Assembly: GCA_002315475.1 (NCBI GenBank)
Contig: DCGI01000096.1
Span: 9,650-22,346 of the forward strand
Direction: 5' to 3'
DNA: 12,697 nucleotides
Origin: Christensenella sp. UBA1782
Lineage (GTDB): Bacteria; Bacillota; Clostridia; Christensenellales; DTU072
Shown: piece by piece, positions 12,628-12,697 of the stretch
Numbering within the stretch: the first letter of the stretch is position 1
How the letters are laid out: the number at the start of each line of letters is the position of its first letter
Program-made: the position numbers and the translations under genes
Notes under the pieces: generated by a model
What the model was told of the DNA's origin: nothing
Database searches by the model: none
Seen by the model: only the letters and a program-made list of their open reading frames with translations

Positions 12628-12697
12628 CGTTTGCCTCCTTCGTGTAGTATACCATGATTTCTTCTAAGGACGGACGTGCGGTCTTGAAGGGTGGGTG
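12611..12697 (-). CDS. ABC transporter ATPase, C-terminal fragment (continues beyond the window)
   Basis: The last 28 codons of a gene run off the right edge of the window on the - strand. They encode HPPFKTARPSLEEIMVYYTK followed by EANDESTH and a stop at 12611-12613. The RPSLEEIMVYYT pattern is the usual C-terminal end of ABC ATPases paired with ABC-2 permeases. The frame overlaps the permease start by 17 nt, as expected for co-translated ATPase and permease genes. The nucleotide-binding motifs lie outside the window. Confidence 0.8.
   Translation of the reverse strand, partial: HPPFKTARPSLEEIMVYYTKEANDESTH

Overview
The window looks like chromosome from an uncultured, gut-type low-to-mid-GC Bacillota, probably class Clostridia. 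Reasons: Gram-positive style Shine-Dalgarno sites (GGAGG), near-consensus sigma-A promoters, a YtrA-type GntR/ABC operon, a lipoprotein with a Gram-positive-type signal, and a DpnII-type restriction-modification (R-M) cassette. The phylum is a confident inference; anything finer is a guess. Positions 1-4200 are clearly more AT-rich than 5200-12697, which suggests an acquired segment beside resident chromosome.

Positions 1-3240 hold a defence cassette on the + strand. It has a Dam-type adenine methylase with a fused N-terminal helix-turn-helix domain, an unmistakable R.DpnII (GATC) endonuclease, and a second methylase overlapping it by 4 nt. A promoter precedes the cassette and a terminator-like hairpin follows it. 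An identical 19-bp word lies at both edges (1-19 and 3144-3162); the right copy is one arm of a long hairpin.

Positions 3188-4193 form a compact divergent module: a two-TM, zinc-ribbon-like protein on the - strand and a 67-aa Cro/CI-type regulator on the + strand. Between them are two copies of a 17-bp inverted repeat, TACCAA-N5-TTGGTA. One copy exactly fills the 17-bp spacer of a perfect-consensus promoter. The regulator's own promoter implies a leaderless mRNA. Both - strand transcripts of this area (the zinc-ribbon gene and the next lipoprotein gene) end in terminators sharing the same 20-bp palindromic sequence.

Positions 4216-5067 (-) encode a lipoprotein of unknown function. Positions 5219-8259 (+) are a tight housekeeping operon: class I/II aminotransferase, TrmB-like tRNA m7G46 methyltransferase and RlmI-like 23S rRNA m5C methyltransferase. 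The TrmB-like protein lacks the usual aspartate of its FSDPWP-type motif.

Positions 8246-12697 (-) are a run of close or overlapping genes. In transcription order they are an ABC ATPase (C-terminus only), an ABC-2 permease, a YtrA-type GntR repressor, a 595-aa putative glycoside-hydrolase-like protein, a short-chain dehydrogenase and a 242-aa two-domain protein of unknown function. Inside this last gene, 8641-8740 is almost wholly self-complementary: three strong hairpins with only 2 nt between neighbours (8 bp; 21 bp with two bulges; 13 bp perfect), while the reading frame stays open. This is the most unusual nucleotide-level structure in the window. No tRNA, rRNA, CRISPR array, transposase or integrase was recognised.
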